Positions 28,255 through 37,799 of a stretch of 64,000 nt of DNA are shown piece after piece. The stretch spans positions 1,178,001-1,242,000 of the forward strand of contig OZ246977.1 in NCBI GenBank assembly GCA_965232465.1, given 5' to 3'. The DNA is from G965232465 sp965232465. Its GTDB lineage: Bacteria > Pseudomonadota > Alphaproteobacteria > JAQWUY01. Position numbers and translations under genes: made by a program. Every line of letters begins with the position of its first letter. Position 1 is the first letter of the stretch. The notes beneath the pieces are model-generated. The model was not told the DNA's origin, ran no database searches, and worked only from the letters and a program-made list of their open reading frames with translations.

Positions 28255-28686
28255 TTATTTTAACAAGATACTTTTGATGGGGTATATCAAGAGCAATATA
28301 ATCTTCATCCCCTCGAGCACGGCAAATATAAGGTGGTCGTAACTGTTTGGCATGGGTTCCCCCTTGATGTGGGCTTCGGTACGCATATCCAAAATGGGTA
28401 ACAAATAAAACGATTGTATCATAACAATTACCAGAACCCCCAAGTATACCAATAAAAACCATATACTTTCGGGGATGCCCCAAACATAGCGTCCCACAAG
28501 GAATACAATCAATATGACCGACATGACCATATCAATAATATTTTGCATACTAAAAGTAACTTTGCCTACGCTCAGTAACATGGGCATAGTCGCCCCATAC
28601 TGGGTGGCTTGAAATTTAACTGTGGTGGCAAGAAATGACACCCCAAAGATTTCGCCCGCCCATAATAAGCTGATAAATTCTAACAT
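28255..28686 (-). CDS. Four-helix membrane protein of unknown function
   Basis: A 143-residue protein with four hydrophobic segments (about 4-25, 50-72, 80-105, 120-142) and a polar loop, LDMRTEAHIKGEPMPNSYDH, before the last. The layout is like DUF4149 proteins, but the match is only in shape. It is followed closely by the broken hydrolase gene on the same strand. No function is proposed. Confidence 0.65.
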   Translation of the reverse strand: MLEFISLLWAGEIFGVSFLATTVKFQATQYGATMPMLLSVGKVTFSMQNIIDMVMSVILIVFLVGRYVWGIPESIWFLLVYLGVLVIVMIQSFYLLPILDMRTEAHIKGEPMPNSYDHLIFAVLEGMKIILLLIYPIKSILLK

Positions 28687-28759
28687 GATAACATCCCATT
28701 ATATTGGTAAAGAATACAACGATCATATCATATTTTAATAGGGGATACAAGATATTTTG

Positions 28760-30121
28760 TTATGTTTTGACTTTGTAAAAAATTCTGTGCGGACGGGTCA
28801 TATAATATATGCGCCACCCCCCCAGTATAGTGGTTAAAGCAAATGATAAAATGGCGGTTCCCATAAGGGCGTGTAAATCCCCCCCATATATAAATATCCA
28901 TATATATCCGACTACAGTCCCCACCAACCCATAACACAGCCACATTGCATATGGCATAAAATTGGTGTCGTTTATGGCGGTCAGGCTACGGTTGATAATT
29001 TGGACATAAGCCTCCATAATAAAGCCGATAACCATAAATGGAAATATACTTTGTGCCAAGGTGCTGATTTGGGCATAATGTACATCATCGGATTGCAATA
29101 TTATACGGGTGGGAATATCCGGAAATACCAACAACAATAGGGAAAATAGCATACACCATATGCTTATCAATCCCATATATATCCAAAATCCTTTTATGTA
29201 TGTGATTCTGTCCCGTTTGCCCGCTTCTTCGGCAAGGTAAATAATACAGGCTTCGCCCATGCCAAGGACGCTGGCAAACAAGACATTCCACACTTGAAAT
29301 ACCACGCCCCATGCAGCCATTTTGATGGGGCTAAACCCGCCCGCATATGCGTTCATAGAAGTAAACAAAACCAATTCAGCGGTAATAAAAAATCCAATGC
29401 CCACGCCCAGTGTGATAATGCGTTTTTTGTAATATAAGTCGATTTTTGGAAATCCTTGCCATAAGGGTATGTTTTGCTTTCGTCCCCGTAAAGTGGCACA
29501 TATAACCACCAATACCATGGTTGTACACATGGAAATCCCCGTTGCCAAACCGCCCCCATATAAGCCTAATTCAGGCATGCCAAAATTACCGTATATAAGA
29601 ATATAATTCAGCACAATATTTAATGGCATTGCAAATAAATTGATAAACAAAATATGCCTAAATAATTTTTGATTTACCAAAAACATACGATATGGAATCC
29701 CCATAATGGCAAATGCACTATACATCCGCCCGTCCAGATACATATCGATTTGTTGGGTAATAGCATCATCAAACCACAATAACGATAGTACCTGTTCGAT
29801 GTGCATAAACCATACGAATAAAATCCCCCCAAACAAGATGGATAACATACTGCCCGCCTGTACAATCCGCCCCATCATAGGGTAATTTTTTGCCCCCGAT
29901 GCCTGTCCGATTAACGCCCCTGTGATAATTAAAATGCCCACAAAAAATACCACAGACAAGGCATAAAAAGTCCCCCCAATATTGACGGGACCCAAAAACA
30001 ACGCATTATACCGCCCCAACATGATGGCATCAATAAAGTTGTTTGAAAATTCAACTATTTGAAACATCATAACCGGCACGGTCATAACAATTATACGATA
30101 TATATTTTCTTTTAAAGTCAT
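28760..30121 (-). CDS. MATE-family efflux transporter
   Basis: A 453-residue protein with 12 predicted membrane helices in two repeats. Typical features are MTVPVMMFQIVEFSNNFIDAIMLGR in helix 1, ALIGQASGAKN after helix 2, and PLNIVLNYILIYGNFGMPELG between halves. MATE proteins expel drugs, toxins or metabolites in exchange for sodium or protons. Substrate and coupling ion cannot be read from the sequence. No neighbouring regulator. Confidence 0.9.
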   Translation of the reverse strand: MTLKENIYRIIVMTVPVMMFQIVEFSNNFIDAIMLGRYNALFLGPVNIGGTFYALSVVFFVGILIITGALIGQASGAKNYPMMGRIVQAGSMLSILFGGILFVWFMHIEQVLSLLWFDDAITQQIDMYLDGRMYSAFAIMGIPYRMFLVNQKLFRHILFINLFAMPLNIVLNYILIYGNFGMPELGLYGGGLATGISMCTTMVLVVICATLRGRKQNIPLWQGFPKIDLYYKKRIITLGVGIGFFITAELVLFTSMNAYAGGFSPIKMAAWGVVFQVWNVLFASVLGMGEACIIYLAEEAGKRDRITYIKGFWIYMGLISIWCMLFSLLLLVFPDIPTRIILQSDDVHYAQISTLAQSIFPFMVIGFIMEAYVQIINRSLTAINDTNFMPYAMWLCYGLVGTVVGYIWIFIYGGDLHALMGTAILSFALTTILGGWRIYYMTRPHRIFYKVKT

Positions 30122-30216
30122 AACAGGGGACTATAACACAAAAAAATATAAAAAACCCAGATTTTTATGTTGTATATAAAACTCTTATTTTATATAAGAT
30201 GCATTATTCTGTTTAA

Positions 30217-30369
30217 GGGGGCTAACGCCCCTCGCTCGGTATCATATTGATTTTCCTGCACTTCGTGCAACAAAATACAACACTCCCTCACCCCGCTCTG
30301 CACACAATGCTACTGCGTGGCAAGCGGTTGCAACCGCATTTAGTCAATCAAATTATATTTAATTGACTA
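30217..30369. repeat. Cluster of four inverted repeats between MATE and plsC genes
   Basis: Four hairpins follow one another: AGGGG-GC ... GCCCCT (about 30216-30232), TGCAC-TTC-GTGCA (30257-30269), the perfect 14-base palindrome GCGGTTGCAACCGC (30324-30337), and TAGTCAAT ... ATTGACTA (30341-30369), which overlaps the plsC stop. The stretch is richer in G+C than the flanking intergenic DNA. The last hairpin may end plsC transcripts; the others look like a palindromic repeat element. Confidence 0.55.
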
Positions 30370-31089
30370 TACATGCGAAACATCGCAGAGTATATGGGTT
30401 TGCGTTTCAATGCGGTGTTGCATGGTGTGCATAAATTCTTCTTTTGATAAGCCCGTTGGAATCGGCGGAAGAAATGCAATCGTTGCCGTACCAGCGGTTT
30501 TTATAAACTGATTACGGGGCCAGTATAACCCAGTGTTTAGGGCAATTGGCACAGTGGGAACATGCAGTGCCTTATACATTTCATATGCCCCGACTTTATA
30601 ATTGGGCTTTGCCCCAACTTTTGAACGGGTGCCTTCGGGAAATATGGCAACATTTCTGCCTTGTTTAATAGCATGATGGGAATCAGCACGCATTTTTTGT
30701 AATGATTTTCGCCCTTTGTTGCGATTGATACCAATCATTCCTGATCGCCATAAAAACCAGCCGAAAATAGGGATGTGAAATAAGGATTTTTTTACCACAC
30801 AGGCACTGTTGTTAATAATGGTTGCCAATGCTAAGGTTTCCAATGCGGATTGGTGTTTTGACACATACAGTACGGGGGTTTTCGATATGTGTTCCGTGCC
30901 GATAAAACGCACCCTTACACCGCATATCATTTTTAACGCCCATAAATTTACCGCAGACCACATCCCCCCCAAACGCAGGGAAACCAAAGGTGGTAAAGGT
31001 AATATTAGCAATAAAAACGGCAATAATATTACCAAGGTAAACCCCAAAAACAGGTAAAATAAAATCGCCCGTATATATAAAAAAATCAT
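30367..31089 (-). CDS. plsC: 1-acyl-sn-glycerol-3-phosphate acyltransferase
   Basis: A 240-residue membrane-bound enzyme that adds the second acyl chain to lysophosphatidic acid, giving phosphatidic acid. An N-terminal hydrophobic region (about 5-45) precedes the catalytic HX4E/D box (SKHQSALETLAL, with Glu in the second place as often in alphaproteobacteria) and the glycerol-phosphate site FPEGTRSK. It stands alone on the minus strand, divergent from hisB with 149 bases between. The stop TAG is part of a hairpin. Confidence 0.92.
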   Translation of the reverse strand: MIFLYIRAILFYLFLGFTLVILLPFLLLILPLPPLVSLRLGGMWSAVNLWALKMICGVRVRFIGTEHISKTPVLYVSKHQSALETLALATIINNSACVVKKSLFHIPIFGWFLWRSGMIGINRNKGRKSLQKMRADSHHAIKQGRNVAIFPEGTRSKVGAKPNYKVGAYEMYKALHVPTVPIALNTGLYWPRNQFIKTAGTATIAFLPPIPTGLSKEEFMHTMQHRIETQTHILCDVSHV

Positions 31090-31238
31090 AAAATATATGT
31101 ATCACAGGTTCATTTAAAATGCAAATATAAGCAAAAATGTTCATACAGGTTTTCCCAAGTTTTTTTTATAATACACTATACTTTTATACCAATATTCTTT
31201 ATAATAAGCACAACATACCTACATAGAAAGGATATAAT

Positions 31239-31826
31239 ATGCGTTATGCCGAAGTTGTTCGTAATACCAAAGAAACGCAAATAACCGCCCGGGTGGATCT
31301 GGATGGCAAGGGTGTTGCCGATGTGCACACAGGAATTGGATTTTTTGATCATATGTTGGACCAATTGGCAAAGCACAGTGGTATGAATCTTACCGTAACT
31401 GCCGTTGGGGATTTGCATATCGATGCCCACCATACGGTGGAGGATACGGGATATGCGATTGGGGGGGCAATTTTAAAATGCTTGGGTGATAAACGGGGAA
31501 TATATCGGTATGGACATGCGTATATTCCCATGGATGAAACGCTTAGCCGTGCGGTGGTTGATTTTTGCGGTCGCCCCTATTTGGTGTGGCATGTACGCTT
31601 TCCCACCGAAAAAGTGGGCGAAGTGGATTTGGAAGTGTTCCGTGAATTTTTCTTGGCACTGGCAACGGCGATGCAGGCAAATGTGCATATTGAAAACCTG
31701 TATGGGGTAAATGCACACCATATTATCGAAAGTTGCTATAAGGCGGTGGCACAAGCCATAAAACACGCAAAAACCATTGATATGCATATGGCGGATGTTC
31801 TGCCCACCACCAAAGGGGTATTATAA
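31239..31826 (+). CDS. hisB: Imidazoleglycerol-phosphate dehydratase
   Basis: A 195-residue enzyme of normal monofunctional length, step 6 of histidine synthesis. The two metal-binding repeats are DAHHTVEDTGYAIG and NAHHIIESCYKA; GIGFFDHMLDQLAKH is also typical. GAAAGGA lies before ATG 31239. It begins the plus-strand run hisB-hisH-hisA-hisF-hisE-hinT, with gaps of only 3 to 27 bases, so one transcript is likely. Confidence 0.96.
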   Translation: MRYAEVVRNTKETQITARVDLDGKGVADVHTGIGFFDHMLDQLAKHSGMNLTVTAVGDLHIDAHHTVEDTGYAIGGAILKCLGDKRGIYRYGHAYIPMDETLSRAVVDFCGRPYLVWHVRFPTEKVGEVDLEVFREFFLALATAMQANVHIENLYGVNAHHIIESCYKAVAQAIKHAKTIDMHMADVLPTTKGVL

Positions 31827-31846
31827 AAAAGGGGTGTTATAAACAT

Positions 31847-32446
31847 ATGATTTCGGTTATTGATTATGGGGTTGGCAATTTACAATCTGTTACCAAAGCC
31901 ATTGAACAAGCGGGGGCAAAAACCGCCCTTATCACCACTCCAGAACAGATTTTATCGGCGGATAAATTGGTGTTGCCAGGGGTCGGGGCATATGGGGCGT
32001 GTATGGGCAATTTGTGCACCGATATACAAACCGCTGTGGTGGAAAAAATCGCCCGGGGTACACCTACATTGGGAATTTGTGTGGGGATGCAGATTTTATC
32101 CACCAATGGGTTGGAATTTGGTACCCACCAAGGATTAAATATTATTCCCGGTGTGGTGCGAAGAATACACACCCATTTAAAAATCCCCCATATGGGGTGG
32201 AACACTGTATCAGTTACCACCCCGCACCCTGTGTTATCGGGAATCGATGGGCAAGATGTGTATTTTGTGCATTCGTTTGTGTTTGATGCACAAAACCCCG
32301 CCCATGTCCTTGCAACCTGTGATTATGGGGAAAAGTTTACCGCTGTTGTGGGGATGGATTCGTTAATTGCCACACAATTTCACCCGGAAAAAAGCCAAGG
32401 GGTGGGGATTCGTTTATTGACCAATTTTGTAAAGTGGAATCCTTAA
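31847..32446 (+). CDS. hisH: Imidazole glycerol phosphate synthase, glutaminase subunit
   Basis: A 199-residue class I glutamine amidotransferase that feeds ammonia to HisF. The nucleophile cysteine sits in TLGICVGMQIL; the His-Glu pair is in TQFHPEKSQG; the N-terminal DYGVGNLQSV is the family start. It lies 20 bases after hisB and four bases before hisA. HisH and HisF form the synthase that yields imidazole glycerol phosphate and AICAR. Confidence 0.96.
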   Translation: MISVIDYGVGNLQSVTKAIEQAGAKTALITTPEQILSADKLVLPGVGAYGACMGNLCTDIQTAVVEKIARGTPTLGICVGMQILSTNGLEFGTHQGLNIIPGVVRRIHTHLKIPHMGWNTVSVTTPHPVLSGIDGQDVYFVHSFVFDAQNPAHVLATCDYGEKFTAVVGMDSLIATQFHPEKSQGVGIRLLTNFVKWNP

Positions 32447-32450
32447 AACC

Positions 32451-33173
32451 ATGCAATTATACCCCGCCATAGATTTAAAAGATGGAAAATGTGTCCGATT
32501 GGTACAGGGTGATATGAATCAGTCGACTGTGTTTAATGATGATGCGGGCAACCAAGCCAAACAGTTTTTTGATGCAGGGGCGGATTGGTTACACTGTGTG
32601 GATTTAAATGGGGCATTTGCGGGTAAAAGTGTGAATACACAGGCGATACACTCCATATTGGCGAACACAGGGGCAAAAGTACAATTGGGCGGGGGAATGC
32701 GTACCCTGAGCCATATGGAACAATGGCTCAATGCGGGCGTATCACGCATAATATTGGGTACAGTTGCGGTCAAACATCCCGCCATAGTGGTCGAAGCATG
32801 TACAGTGTTTGCCGGTTGTATTGCCGTGGGTATTGATGCCCGTGAGGGGTGGGTTGCCACAGACGGCTGGGCACAGACCAGCAAAATTACCATAACCGAC
32901 CTTGTCCGTAAATTCGAAGATGTGGGGGTGTCCGCTATTATATACACGGACATCAATCGGGATGGGGCAATGGGTGGTGTCAATGTGGACGCCACCGCCG
33001 ATTTGGCGGATATAACCCATATTCCTATCATTGCCAGTGGTGGGGTGGCATCCGTTGCCGATATTACCGCTTTGAAAGCTAAAAATCCGAAAATACATGG
33101 GGTTATTTCCGGGCGGGCATTGTATGATGGACGGATGACCATTGCCGATGCACTAAGGGCATGTAGGGGATAA
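32451..33173 (+). CDS. hisA: ProFAR isomerase (phosphoribosylformimino-AICAR-phosphate isomerase)
   Basis: A 240-residue (beta/alpha)8-barrel enzyme, step 4 of histidine synthesis. The catalytic aspartates are in YPAIDLKDGKCVRL (Asp8 position) and YTDINRDG (C-terminal half); phosphate loops are GGGMRT and ASGGVAS. It follows hisH by four bases and precedes hisF by three. A long frame on the opposite strand across hisA-hisF is only a shadow. Confidence 0.96.
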   Translation: MQLYPAIDLKDGKCVRLVQGDMNQSTVFNDDAGNQAKQFFDAGADWLHCVDLNGAFAGKSVNTQAIHSILANTGAKVQLGGGMRTLSHMEQWLNAGVSRIILGTVAVKHPAIVVEACTVFAGCIAVGIDAREGWVATDGWAQTSKITITDLVRKFEDVGVSAIIYTDINRDGAMGGVNVDATADLADITHIPIIASGGVASVADITALKAKNPKIHGVISGRALYDGRMTIADALRACRG

Positions 33174-33176
33174 AAC

Positions 33177-33959
33177 ATGATAAAAGTACGGGTTATCCCT
33201 TGTTTGGATGTAAAAGACGGTCGGGTGGTAAAGGGTGTAAATTTCGTCGATTTAATCGATGCGGGCGATCCGGTCGAACAAGCCAAGATATACGATACCG
33301 CCGGGGCGGATGAATTGGTGTTTTTGGATATTACCGCATCATCGGACAATCGGGACATTATACACGATGTGGTGTGTCGTACAGCAAAACAAGTATTTAT
33401 GCCCTTGACCGTCGGCGGGGGCGTACGCACATTGGACGATATTCGGGCGTTGTTGCGGGCGGGGGCGGACAAAGTATCCATAAACACCGCCGCCATACAA
33501 AATCCGCAATTGGTATATGAAGCATCGCAACACTTCGGTGCCCAATGTATCACCGTTGCGGTGGATGCAAAGGCAATACATGGGGATAATACCGCATGGG
33601 AAGTATTTACCCATGGGGGGCGTAACCCCACAGGGATGGAATTGCTGGGTTGGGTACAAAAAATGGAACAATTGGGGGCGGGGGAAATTTTGCTAACCAG
33701 TATGGATCGGGATGGCACAAAACAAGGATTTAACCTGTCCATGACACGGGCGGTTACCGATACCATAAACATTCCCGTTATCGCCAGTGGCGGTGTGGGC
33801 ACCCTTGACCATCTGGTCGAAGGTGTAACGAATGGGGGGGCATCGGCGGTTTTAGCGGCAAGTATATTTCACTTTGGCACATATAGTATCCGTGAAGTAA
33901 AACACCACATGCACACAAACAACATTCCCGTACGATTACGGGATGGATATACAGGGTAA
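33177..33959 (+). CDS. hisF: Imidazole glycerol phosphate synthase, cyclase subunit
   Basis: A 260-residue (beta/alpha)8-barrel that uses ammonia from HisH. The start VRVIPCLDVKDGRVVKGVNF contains the first catalytic Asp; LLTSMDRDGTKQGF contains the second. Phosphate-binding loops are VGGGVRT and ASGGVGTL. Three bases separate it from hisA and eight from hisE. Confidence 0.97.
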   Translation: MIKVRVIPCLDVKDGRVVKGVNFVDLIDAGDPVEQAKIYDTAGADELVFLDITASSDNRDIIHDVVCRTAKQVFMPLTVGGGVRTLDDIRALLRAGADKVSINTAAIQNPQLVYEASQHFGAQCITVAVDAKAIHGDNTAWEVFTHGGRNPTGMELLGWVQKMEQLGAGEILLTSMDRDGTKQGFNLSMTRAVTDTINIPVIASGGVGTLDHLVEGVTNGGASAVLAASIFHFGTYSIREVKHHMHTNNIPVRLRDGYTG

Positions 33960-33967
33960 ATGTATTT

Positions 33968-34291
33968 ATGCACAACGACACCATACAACAGGTTTTTGCA
34001 ACCATTAAACACCGGCAAACACAGGGCGATCCCAAACATTCTTGGACGGCAAAATTATTAGCCGATGGGACAGAAAAAATCTGTAAAAAACTGGGCGAAG
34101 AAACCACTGAAACGATTATCGGGGCGATAAAAAAGGATACGGATAATGTCATATACGAATCCGCCGATGTGTTATACCACTTGATGGTATTATGGGCGGA
34201 TCAAGGCATTACACCGGATCAAGTATTACAAGAACTTGCCCGTCGACAAGGCATATCGGGCATAAGCGAAAAAAAACAACGAACAAAGTAA
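33968..34291 (+). CDS. hisE: Phosphoribosyl-ATP pyrophosphatase
   Basis: A 107-residue all-alpha enzyme of the MazG-like NTP pyrophosphohydrolase group, step 2 of histidine synthesis. The metal-binding ExxE ... ExxD pattern appears in KKLGEETTETIIGA and YESADVLYHLMVL. It is separate from hisI, which is not in the window; that is usual in alphaproteobacteria. It ends the hisBHAFE block. Confidence 0.94.
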   Translation: MHNDTIQQVFATIKHRQTQGDPKHSWTAKLLADGTEKICKKLGEETTETIIGAIKKDTDNVIYESADVLYHLMVLWADQGITPDQVLQELARRQGISGISEKKQRTK

Positions 34292-34318
34292 GTTTTATAC
34301 ATAATAAGGAGAGATACC

Positions 34319-34675
34319 ATGACATACGATACGCACAACATATTTGCAAAAATCTTACGAGGGGAAATTCCCAATACCACCATATATGAAAATGATTTTG
34401 TATTGGCATTTTACGACATCGCCCCCGTCCGTAAAGTCCACGCCTTGGTTATTCCCAAGGGGGCATATATGGATTACACGGATTTTATCGAAAACGCCAC
34501 CCCCGCCGAAATTATCGGCTTTCATAAGGGGGTGATAAAAACCATCGACATATTGGGGTTGCACCGAGATGGATACCGTATTATCAGCAATATGGGACAC
34601 CATGGACAGCAAGAAGTCCCCCACCTACATTATCACATATTGGGCGGTGAAGCGGTGGGGAGGTTGGTACAATAG
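34319..34675 (+). CDS. hinT: HIT-family nucleotide-binding protein (HinT-like)
   Basis: A 118-residue purine-nucleoside phosphoramidase of the histidine-triad group. The triad HLHYHILGG lies near the C-terminus, and FAKILRGEIP near the N-terminus is typical. A strong AAGGAGAG precedes ATG 34319. A hit gene after hisE is common in alphaproteobacteria. It converges with the 5'-nucleotidase gene; ten bases separate the stops, and no clear hairpin is seen. Confidence 0.92.
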   Translation: MTYDTHNIFAKILRGEIPNTTIYENDFVLAFYDIAPVRKVHALVIPKGAYMDYTDFIENATPAEIIGFHKGVIKTIDILGLHRDGYRIISNMGHHGQQEVPHLHYHILGGEAVGRLVQ

Positions 34676-34685
34676 GGGCACATAT

Positions 34686-36473
34686 TTACTTTTTAAAAGA
34701 TTGTGTCGAATATTCGGATGTATCTAGTTTCTTAACAGTACCTTTATTTTGTACATAATCCACAAAACTTTGTGCATAATCCAAATAAGTATCCAACAAA
34801 CGACCTTCTTCGGCAACATTTTTAAATGTTACATATCCATCCCGACCCCCCGCAACATAGCTGTTGGTAACCACTTTATAGGTTTTTCCCTTATCCATCA
34901 TAGTCCATCGGTTGTCATTGGGACCTTTAAATTGAATATTGGTAAACCGCTTGCCTTTTGGTTGACTTATGTCCACATGCCATCGCAAGCCCGCCGCATA
35001 TGGATATGCCCCCGTAGATCCATCCGGCGTTAGGGCATAATCCAAGGCATCTTCCAAAACCTGATGAATTTCCATTCCTGTCATAGACAGCTCCACCAAG
35101 GTATTGGCAAATGGCAACAATGTATAAGCATCGCCGATTGAAAAATTACCCGCTTTTACATCCATTCTGACACCCCCCGCATTTTGAATGGCAATATCGG
35201 CGACTCTGGACATATCACGGAAAGCATGTGCCACTAAGTTCGCTATATCAGAGCCGTTTTTAGCCGTATCTGCCACGGCACACATTTTTGATTTTCCTTG
35301 CCCTGGAATGCGTTCAAGACACAGTGGTGATTCAATCGACCCGATAATCTGATTTTTCATTGTATCCACCTGATCAGAATAGCCTGCCAAAATCTTTGCT
35401 GTTTCTGTATCTTGTTTTACGATGGATAGATTGGGATGGGTTTCAATAGCCTTAATGACAGCTGTACGGGCATCGCCTTCGATTTCCACATAATCCCCCT
35501 TATTGTTTTTGCGTTTGAAACTATCGGCTACTACCATATGCGGTGTACCCGAACAGGATGTTACCTGTCCTTTGTCATCAAAACGAATATGCAGTTCCCC
35601 CACGATTTGTGCATATTGCCAAGCTTGTGCCACACAAACGGATTGCCCATCGGCACCTGTTACTATTGTTGGATATGGTCCCATTGCATTTTTACCCAGT
35701 GCGGAAAAATCCCCTAATAAAGTATGGGAATCCCCGCCAATAATCACATCCACCCCTGTTAAGGCTTTTGCCAATGCTATGTCATTTTTGTATTGATAAT
35801 GGGTGAGCAAAATAATATGTTTGATACCTTGCCGTTTAAGCTTTTCAATCTCAGCCTGTGCGGTTGTGCGTTCGTCTTCAAAAATGGTAGTCGCATCTGG
35901 ACTAGAAGAATTTTTGGTTTTATAAGCAATATCAATACCAATAATCCCAATTTTCATGCCCCCTCGTTCAAAAATATGATAGGGCTTAAAATAATCGGTT
36001 GCGGATTTTTTCGTTAGGGGCGAAACCCCCAATTCTGGTTTTACATTAGCCGCCAATACCTCCGTGGTACAATCAGAAGAATTTAGGTCATCCAAAAACC
36101 TAGCTAACCCCATATCCCCATCGTCAAATTCATGGTTGCCCAAGGCGAATGCATCAAAACAAATGGCATTCATCATGGCCGCATCCGCCTTACCCTTAAA
36201 TAAGGTGTAATAAAGATCCCCTGTAATTGCATCCCCTGCGTGCAATTTTAAAACATTTTTGTTGTTGCTTTCCAATGCCTTAAATTTTGTTGCCAATGCT
36301 GGAAAACCACCCGACTTAACCCGTGTTTTTTCGCCCACAAGCATAAGATTCATGCGTGTATCCGCTTGTAAATGTGAATGATGGTCATTGATGTGCAAAA
36401 TGGTTAAATCTTTTGATGTTGCAACGCCATACATCATTATTGTAATAAACAGAACTGCCAAAACTTTTTTCAT
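34686..36473 (-). CDS. Periplasmic 5'-nucleotidase / metallophosphoesterase (UshA-like)
   Basis: A 595-residue exported hydrolase. A signal peptide (to about YGVATS) precedes a metallophosphatase domain (about 22-320) with the metal motifs LHINDHHSHL, HAGDAITGD, LGNHEFDDGD and GGDSHTLLG. The 5_nucleotid_C domain (about 360-560) holds the substrate site, with QNAGGVRMD and YVAGGRDGY. It probably releases phosphate and nucleosides from nucleotides in the periplasm; sugar or thiosulfate-linked relatives exist, so the exact substrate is open. GGGGAGA lies before ATG 36473. Confidence 0.9.
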   Translation of the reverse strand: MKKVLAVLFITIMMYGVATSKDLTILHINDHHSHLQADTRMNLMLVGEKTRVKSGGFPALATKFKALESNNKNVLKLHAGDAITGDLYYTLFKGKADAAMMNAICFDAFALGNHEFDDGDMGLARFLDDLNSSDCTTEVLAANVKPELGVSPLTKKSATDYFKPYHIFERGGMKIGIIGIDIAYKTKNSSSPDATTIFEDERTTAQAEIEKLKRQGIKHIILLTHYQYKNDIALAKALTGVDVIIGGDSHTLLGDFSALGKNAMGPYPTIVTGADGQSVCVAQAWQYAQIVGELHIRFDDKGQVTSCSGTPHMVVADSFKRKNNKGDYVEIEGDARTAVIKAIETHPNLSIVKQDTETAKILAGYSDQVDTMKNQIIGSIESPLCLERIPGQGKSKMCAVADTAKNGSDIANLVAHAFRDMSRVADIAIQNAGGVRMDVKAGNFSIGDAYTLLPFANTLVELSMTGMEIHQVLEDALDYALTPDGSTGAYPYAAGLRWHVDISQPKGKRFTNIQFKGPNDNRWTMMDKGKTYKVVTNSYVAGGRDGYVTFKNVAEEGRLLDTYLDYAQSFVDYVQNKGTVKKLDTSEYSTQSFKK

Positions 36474-36570
36474 CTTATAATCTCCCCTAATACTGTATTT
36501 AATGGAATATGAATTATGAATATACTATAACAAATAAATATATAGTCAAGTAAAAATAAGGTGCTGGTGC

Positions 36571-36603
36571 ATTAAAAAGGTAATAGTTTATTACCTCTTT
36601 AAT
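36571..36603 (-). terminator. Hairpin downstream of the iron alcohol dehydrogenase
   Basis: ATTAAAAAGGTAATA and TATTACCTCTTTAAT pair over 15 positions with one mismatch and a three-base loop. There is no T run, so termination is likely but not certain. It would mark the end of the 36.6-49.6 kb cluster. Confidence 0.6.
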
Positions 36604-36619
36604 GTATCGTCGTCTTTAT

Positions 36620-37777
36620 TTAATATGCTGCAAGATAAATAGCCAAAGCATCGTCATAGGTTACTTCTCTTGGATTATTCACAAGCAGCCGGGTTTGATT
36701 CATTACATCCTCTGCCAATTTTGCAAGCATATTGTCTGATATATTCATTTCTCGTAAAGATTGTTGAAGTCCACAATCTGCGGATAGTTTTTGCAAGGCA
36801 TCACAAAAGGCAAATGCACGATCTTGTTCTGCCACTTTTGCTAATTCTGGGAAAGCAAATGGTGCAATTGACACATAAGGTTTGGGGTGCGTTTCTGCGT
36901 TAAATCGAAGTACATGAGGCAGTACAAGTGCATTTGATAAGCCATGGGGGATATGAAAGTGCCCACCCAATGGATATGCTAGTGCATGAACCGCTGCTAC
37001 AGGGGAATTTGCAAACGCCTGCCCCGCCATCATAGAGCCTAACAACATAGTAGCACGAATTTCAATGTTTGTGCCATCCTTGACAGCTGGCAACAGTGAT
37101 GACCCCATTAGTTGTAGGGCTTTTTGTGCTAACATACGGGATATTGGATTATTGTTTGCATTTGCTGAAGTATACGCCTCAATGGCATGTACCATAGCAT
37201 CAATGCCAGTGGCGGCGGTAATATGTGGGGGTAAACCAAGCGTAAGTTCAGGATCCAACAAGGCGATATCGGGGATAATTACTGGCGAAACTACCCCCAT
37301 TTTTTCATTAGTACCGGTGGTTACGATGGATATGGGGGTAACCTCTGATCCTGTACCAGATGTAGTTGGAACAAGAATAAGTGGCAAACGAGGTCCCTTA
37401 GCATTGCCAACGCCATATACATCTTGTAAGTTTTCCTTACCCGGTGCTAATAAGGCCACCAGTTTGGCAACATCCAAAGATGATCCACCACCAAGTCCAA
37501 TAATCCCTTGTGAATTGTGTTCGATGGCGACTTCTGTACAGGACATAACAACAGCTTCTGGTGGATCTACCTCGACATCCGCAAAAAGGCGGATATCTAT
37601 CCCAGCATTTTTTAGTGATAATAAGGCCTTATCAACGATTCCAGTCGTCATTATTCCCGGATCGGTTACCAATAAAATGCGGTTCCCAATGCTTGCCTTG
37701 ACCATATTACCAAGTGCAGAAATCAAACCATTGCCAAAACGGATGCTGGCAGATGTATTAAATGTAAATGTATTCAT
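36620..37777 (-). CDS. Iron-containing alcohol dehydrogenase (group III), possibly 4-hydroxybutyrate dehydrogenase
   Basis: A 385-residue NAD(P)-dependent enzyme. The Rossmann-like half holds GLGGGSSLDVAKL and PTTSGTGSEVTP. The metal half has the ligands of group III enzymes: Asp and His in GIDAMVHAIEAY, then two His in HALAYPLGGHFHIPHG. It is the last gene of the cluster that begins with a BlcC-like lactonase. In Agrobacterium an enzyme of this class (BlcB) oxidises 4-hydroxybutyrate released by BlcC, so the same step is plausible here; that is inference from context. GAGAGG precedes ATG 37777. Confidence 0.85.
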   Translation of the reverse strand: MNTFTFNTSASIRFGNGLISALGNMVKASIGNRILLVTDPGIMTTGIVDKALLSLKNAGIDIRLFADVEVDPPEAVVMSCTEVAIEHNSQGIIGLGGGSSLDVAKLVALLAPGKENLQDVYGVGNAKGPRLPLILVPTTSGTGSEVTPISIVTTGTNEKMGVVSPVIIPDIALLDPELTLGLPPHITAATGIDAMVHAIEAYTSANANNNPISRMLAQKALQLMGSSLLPAVKDGTNIEIRATMLLGSMMAGQAFANSPVAAVHALAYPLGGHFHIPHGLSNALVLPHVLRFNAETHPKPYVSIAPFAFPELAKVAEQDRAFAFCDALQKLSADCGLQQSLREMNISDNMLAKLAEDVMNQTRLLVNNPREVTYDDALAIYLAAY

Positions 37778-37799
37778 ATTAGCCTCTCTTTTCTGGATT

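Noticed and set aside
28103..28483. Separate 126-codon gene
   Set aside because: Its real content is the first half of the frameshifted hydrolase plus the tail of the membrane-protein gene in another frame.
32519..33802. Long open frame (427 codons) on the minus strand across hisA and hisF
   Set aside because: It is a shadow of two certain genes, has no family likeness, no ribosome site, and a composition dictated by the plus-strand codons.
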